Shown: one piece after another, positions 59,376 through 64,000 of the stretch | Numbering within the stretch: position 1 is the stretch's first letter | How the letters are laid out: each line of letters opens with the position of its first letter | Assembly (NCBI RefSeq): GCF_020283565.1 | Contig: NC_060062.1 | Location: 26,658,251-26,722,250, forward strand | DNA from: Trifolium pratense | Taxonomy: Eukaryota; Streptophyta; Magnoliopsida; Fabales; Fabaceae | DNA length: 64,000 nt | Direction: 5' to 3' | Translations under genes and position numbers: made by a program | Notes under the pieces: model-generated | What the model was told of the DNA's origin: nothing | Database searches by the model: none | What the model saw: the letters and a program-made list of their open reading frames with translations, nothing else

Positions 59376-60543
59376 CAGATACTTCTTATTCAGTCTAATT
59401 TAGTTTTTTTTTTTTTAATTTTTTCATTTATCTTTTTGATTCTAACACAATCAAATTTGTAACTTTCTATCTCTCTTTCTCCGTTGTATAATAAAAATCA
59501 AATTAATCAGTATATCTTCACTTTATTTGTTTCTGATTATGATGATGTGTTGCTTATAAATCTCCAATCAAGGTCTTTTTTATGAATGATTCTTTTCAAT
59601 TCAACTAGTTTGTTTGTGTATTTGTCTGTTTGTTGCTTCTCATATTCCCTAACTAACTAACAACATTCCACATTACTCATTCAACAACAGTGCTGCTGCA
59701 AACATGGCCAACCAACCTAACTTTGCCCGGGATACTTGGAAAGGTACTTTATGATTGTTTTTTGTGTGCGAAGAAATCTTATTATCGACTATTTACTTGT
59801 TTGTGCCACAACATAACCTAACCATACAATGATTCTCAGATACAGATGACTGGAAACGATAAAGACCAGAGATAAATGGCCACTTCTGATTTGGTTAATT
59901 AGTTGACCAAACCCACTTTTAGGGCCGATCCTGATCTCGAACTTAAATTGAAAAATATCATCATACAACAACTAGACATGCTGCTAGTGATGTTTCTGGA
60001 CTTGCTGTCAAATGGTACATATATCTTTTTACCAACGAACCAATATCATATTATCAAACCACTCTCCACATTACAGATTAAGTGTTGTTTTAATTCTTTT
60101 TGTTATAATTTGCAGCCTTGCTCCGTTAGTCAGGAAGATGAATGAGCCTTGCACCGTTAGTCATCATGCCTATTGAAATGGTTGAGTTTATATGCTTTGC
60201 ATATTAACTTATCTCTTTGTTTAAAACTTGTTGTCCAGAATCACTTTGGTGTTTTGTTCTCAATCCTTTATGCTTTCAACACCTTATTTTATATGTTTTC
60301 CTAGTTCTCTGTTCCTTGTATTACCCATTCTTAACACGATATTGAGAACATGCGTATGGTTATTGAGCTTTACCCTTTTTGCTAATTTAATTTATATATT
60401 GTTATGTGGTTTAGTTATAGTTTGCTGTTAAGTTCGCAGTAGCTTTATCAACACATTTAACAAGTTTTTATTGCTAGTTTGTGACTATTCTTTAGTTTTC
60501 ATGCCTTTACTTATGCTATGTGTTTTGTATGTTATAGTTTCAA
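59376..60543 (+). other. Intron-like spacer with two possible small exons
   Basis: 59688-59742 ends in AAAG before GTACTT and reads NSAAANMANQPNFARDTWK. A stretch at about 59948-60012 reads TTRHAASDVSGLAVK in one frame. Neither was recognised. The remainder is T-rich, like intron sequence. Confidence 0.35.
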
Positions 60544-60636
60544 ATGACAATGGAAGTTACACAGATCCAATTAAATGCCCAAGCAGTGGATGGTGCTGTG
60601 AGGAAACAAGCTGAAGATAACTTGAAACAATTCCAG
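60544..60636 (+). pseudogene. Importin subunit beta-1 first-exon fragment
   Basis: 31 codons, MTMEVTQIQLNAQAVDGAVR followed by KQAEDNLKQFQ, then a GTTTGT donor. This is the N-terminus (first HEAT repeat) of plant importin beta, the carrier that brings NLS cargo into the nucleus. The start codon and donor are kept. The following 440 bp hold no second importin exon, so it is a fragment. Confidence 0.8.
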
Positions 60637-61309
60637 GTTTGTTTTTCAGTTTATATTTTTGGACGGCTCTTGGCAATTTCTACTGGGAACACAGTAAGAT
60701 GTTAAATCCTGCTCAGGGTTTTTTATGTTTACTTATTATTAACTATTTTTTATTTAAATTTATGTATATGCACCTTTTAGCTGATTGTCAAGCACAAAAC
60801 CCATGCTTTTATACATATACACAAGATAGATTTTATACTTAGCTAAACAAGGGTGTTTTGTTGTATTTTAAAATGGTCATGCTACTAGGACAGATAACTT
60901 GCTGATGTAAAAACTTGCCGCTGGCATTCTCATTCCTATAAAATGAATTTATAGTAGTTAAAGCCAATTTTCAAGACAGCATTCTTTCAAAGTTCAAAGC
61001 TTTTTTGTTATTTGAAAAGTTGTATTTATATTCATTTTTGTCTGCTTGGAACATTTGTCTCATCTGCAGATACCAGCAGCAGCGAAGACACAATGATGGT
61101 ACTGAAGATGCTGGCCTTGTTGGTCATATATTCATCTAAATGAGGTTTTTTTTCTTTCTTTTTTCTTTTCATGACATGTTAACTAGTACAATTTTAAATT
61201 TTATAATCTGTCTATCATTGAACCATCAATTAGTAACCTATTCCCCCTATGAGAAAATTTTCATATAAGGAGATCCATGATCATTGTTTGGCTTTGGTTG
61301 TTTTTCTAG
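60637..61309 (+). other. Intron-like spacer
   Basis: T-rich. A possible short exon follows TCTGCAG at about 61070 (YQQQRRHNDGTEDAGLVG in one frame) and is unassigned. Confidence 0.35.
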
Positions 61310-61826
61310 TTCAAATTTTGGCGTTCCTCTGGTGGTCTATTCCAAAGGAAAAACTATCAATGCGAAGGAGGTGCTAGCTGCTGGTCCTCGGCCTCAACCT
61401 ATAATGGAAACAGTTTTAATTACTCTGATGCATGTTGGATTACATAGTGAGAAGGTGGAGTTAGAGGTAATCTTATTGATGCGCCATATATATATATATA
61501 TTTTTTTTTGTTTACTTTTAAAGTGCTTTGATCCATTCTTGTACCTCTGTCTAGTGTTATTCTAGTGTATGATACAAAATACTCAAGTTTGCTTTTTATT
61601 TAGTAGTGCCGTTTGTTTCCTTTCTGATTCTGGATGCCTTTTTTCAGGCTGTTTTTATGATATGCGTGGTTTCTGCTGTTGATTCTTGTCAATGGTAAAC
61701 AATATTTCCGTGTCATTTTAAGAAGCTTCCCTTTAGTGTCTTATCTTCCGTAACGTGTTTAGAGAATTGGTCTGCACTGTACTTGACGATCTTTCTAAGG
61801 AGCTTCAGTATATGACTAGAACGAAG
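61310..61826 (+). pseudogene. Three exon fragments of a conserved gene, possibly ATR kinase
   Basis: Exons are 61310-61466 (ends IMETVLITLMHVGLHSEKVE + LE), 61648-61694 (AVFMICVVSAVDSCQ) and 61763-61826 (ELVCTVLDDLSKELQYMTRT + K). The splice sites are canonical and phases fit. The codon that spans the second junction is TG|A, a stop; the neighbouring residues make an original CGA (Arg) likely. The helical repeat style and wording remind me of the HEAT region of the plant DNA-damage kinase ATR, but I cannot confirm this. It is a decayed piece of a larger gene. Confidence 0.55.
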
Positions 61827-63129
61827 GTAATTGTTTTTTATGTCTTTGTTTAAATTTTGACCTTGTGCAATATCTATTTGATTGTAGTTTGGTACTACCA
61901 AATGTCTTTGTTTATTTATAGTTAGATGCAAATTTAATTGTAATTTTGTTTTTTATAGAACCCATTTTTATTATAGAAAATTTTATTGGCAGATGCTTAT
62001 TTGCTTTATTATGATCTCGGACAATAACTTGATTTTCATGCTTTTGTTCCGTATACATGTTACTAAGTATTGAGTGAGATTTACTGCAAGGTAATAGCTC
62101 AATTTTGCTTCTAGTACTGCTCTAATAAAAAGTCTGTTAGTTGCAAAGGCGATCTGCGATCCTTAAATATAGGACATGAACAAGCTGCGAGAGATATTTT
62201 GAATTCCATTTGTAATTTGATAAAAAATTTATGCTTCCGATTTGAAGAATTGAAAATCGTTTTATTTCTAAATTTTTAAAATTAGAAAATATTTTCTAAA
62301 CACTATTTTCAAACCAGCGATTAGGGAAAGAGAGGGAGAGATAAGGCGAGGACGACCGGAAATGTCTTTGGTTTACAATAGAGGCTATTTGTGTGGATGC
62401 GAGTTGGTGACTGCAGTTGGAAAGAGAGAAATGTCCTGCTACCATCAAAGGGTGAAATACACTCTGTGGTGTGAGACATTAGGTATTGTGCCTTATGAGA
62501 ATGTTGACATGGTAAGATGAAGTGTGGTCATGCTGACAGGGATCATGTCCTTGCAGAGTGGCAATTGGTGGAGATGGTAGCTGCGTGTGATGGTGTGTTC
62601 AGATCTTATTCTCGACGAAGGAGATGGAAGATAGATGTGTTGCAGATCTTGTGATGGAGGGCTGCTGATCTGGTTGTAGATCTTGTGGATGGCTGCCGAT
62701 CTGGTTGGAGATCTTGTGAAAGAAGGATGCGGTTAGAGAAGAGAAGAAGAGATTGCGTGTTATGATGCAATAATTTTAGTTTCGTACTCTATTTTGTTCG
62801 TTGAATGTCTTCCAAGAATGCAATAATTTTTGCTTTTGCTAGTGTTATATTTCTTGTCCTCGTCTATAAGTTTTCACTTTTCACCTTTTTGTTCCTTTTT
62901 CCAGGTGTCCTGGACATTTTTATCATGTACGGTGCATATACAACTACCAGCTCTATCACGGATTTTTCTAAGATTTCTTTGGTTTAGCCTTGCTTTAGTT
63001 TTGTAACTTTCCTTTATGTGTATATATTTGCCCAAAATAATGATTTTTATCTTATATCTTCAGGTTTTTGTTGTTTTTTATTGATGTGTTGATGATGTTT
63101 ACATTTACAACTCTTTGTTATGATGGCAG
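61827..63129 (+). other. Spacer with a short tandem repeat
   Basis: At about 62647-62720 a 31-34 bp unit (GATCTTGTGGATGGCTGCCG / GATCTTGTGATGGAGGGCTG, then ATCTGGTTG) is repeated about two and a half times. The rest (62100-62600 is more purine-rich than its neighbours) was not recognised. Confidence 0.4.
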
Positions 63130-63828
63130 AAAAGCACTCCAGGAAGAGAGTAAAAGCGATTCAAATTCGGTTATTTTCAGATTTTATGTTATTGTTGTCG
63201 GGATTTATGCCGATGTCCAGTTTTTCATTAGTTTCCTCATGCAGATTCCTGCATTGTCATCTTCTGACAAACCAATGTGATCGTTGGCCTCTCATTCGCT
63301 TTGTGAAGTGGCCGCGCCAGGTTTTGTGTCTTCATTTGCACTTGTTTTTGTAATTGTATTATCGATTAATTCATCTTATTTTGTATGTTCAATATCTTTT
63401 GTGGTTATGCTGAATGCCGATATCGGTTTTTATATTGACTAATGAAGGAACGACATTATGTTGGACGGGGAATGTATGAAAGGAGTTTCGATTTCATAAA
63501 GTATGCACTGGATATTGTCTTGTATAATTTTTCTTTACTTATAATACATGTAGAAGTACTAAGATATTTGCTTCCATTTCCAATACATTTTTGTGAGAAG
63601 TTTAGGGGCTTTAGTTTTTTTAATTAGAAGCGAGTACTATAAGAGAGACTCCTCTTTGTGAGGGACTGTATCTTGTGTTTTTCCCGGTTTAATTTAGAAA
63701 TATATAATTAAAACTACCTTATTTGTGTGATTTTTTTTATTAAGATACACCTTGTTGCTTTTCTCAGGTATATGCTGTTTTGGCTTGTCATTTTGAGTGC
63801 AAAATTTTTATTTGCTTACTTTCTTCAG
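63130..63828 (+). pseudogene. Callose synthase (glucan synthase-like) three-exon fragment
   Basis: Exons are 63130-63319, 63448-63500 and 63768-63828. The reading is KALQEESKSDSNSVIFRFYV, GIYADVQFFISFLMQIPA, then after a 1-bp gain (about 63255) LTNQCDRWPLIRFVKW, RQ, ERHYVGRGMYERSFDFIK, YMLFWLVILSAKFLFAYFLQ. This is the segment between the first membrane cluster and the catalytic loop of plant callose synthases of the CalS9/CalS10 kind, which make 1,3-beta-glucan at the plasma membrane. The junction AA|G...TATATG restores the reading exactly. The frameshift means no product. It ends at a GTACGTG donor, and the following exon is not visible in the remaining 170 bp. Confidence 0.88.
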
Positions 63829-64000
63829 GTACGTGACATACTCATAGTTGCCTCCAAATTGGAATTATACTGTTAGAACTGGTATCTAAATTAATTAAAT
63901 ATACTGAATTTACTAGAATATTTTAGATAATAAATCTTGAAGCACTGTTCCGAAGAGCAGTGATTACATATAATGCAGTAGCAGTTCTTCCTCTGGCCAA
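63829..64000 (+). other. Window end, unassigned
   Basis: Mostly AT-rich. The last 60 bases can be read as EALFRRAVITYNAVAVLPLA, which might be the start of another captured exon, but it is cut by the window edge. Confidence 0.3.

Noticed and set aside
63130..63828. A functional callose synthase gene running off the right edge
   Set aside because: The exons begin in the middle of the protein without the preceding membrane region, and a 1-bp frameshift lies in the first block.

Overview
The window is AT-rich plant nuclear DNA. Host genes are split by canonical GT/AG introns, and plant retrotransposons, LINEs, MITEs and Helitrons fill most of the space between them. The style of the repeats and the protein matches suggest a dicot, probably a papilionoid legume of the Medicago/Trifolium kind; this is inference. 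I found no bacterial features, CRISPR array, rRNA or free-standing tRNA gene.

Three host genes look intact. (1) A DUF620-family gene lies at 4460-8078 (+, three exons, 420 aa). (2) An intronless class I small heat-shock protein lies at 12035-12502 (+, 155 aa), with heat-shock-element-like sites and a TATA box upstream. (3) A five-exon gene for a plant protein of unknown function lies at 31796-33352 (-). Its third splice donor sits in a 39-bp tandem duplication that offers two in-frame donors.

Layout: 1-2145 is the 5' part of a decayed Ty1/copia element on the minus strand. 2146-12034 holds the DUF620 gene, SINE-like copies, a MITE and a 183-bp mini-Helitron. 12.5-20.1 kb holds LINE tails (one with a 15-bp target duplication), a hAT-like repeat with a nested foldback MITE, and a TRIM. 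20155-23084 is a very young, internally deleted copia element with almost identical 700-bp LTRs. 24.4-31 kb is a field of MITEs, several with clear 9-bp target duplications. 35491-40171 is a young copia element whose gag-pol is open except for one TGA. 40.2-44.6 kb holds a LINE tail, a degenerate tandem array and a 500-N assembly gap. 44806-47545 is a Stowaway-like element split by a 2.48-kb Helitron. 49826-50162 is a truncated ribosomal protein L35 pseudogene that keeps its introns. 52.5-54.7 kb holds another Helitron 3' end and two MITEs.

The most interesting part is about 56.4-63.8 kb. It is a chain of exon fragments with their splice sites from unrelated host genes, all on the plus strand: ALY/THO4, VPS13, an unrecognised multi-exon gene, importin beta, a conserved gene that may be ATR, and callose synthase. 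They are separated by intron-like DNA and carry stops and frameshifts. This looks like gene capture by a Helitron or similar transposon. I could not find its ends, and the right end may lie beyond the window.
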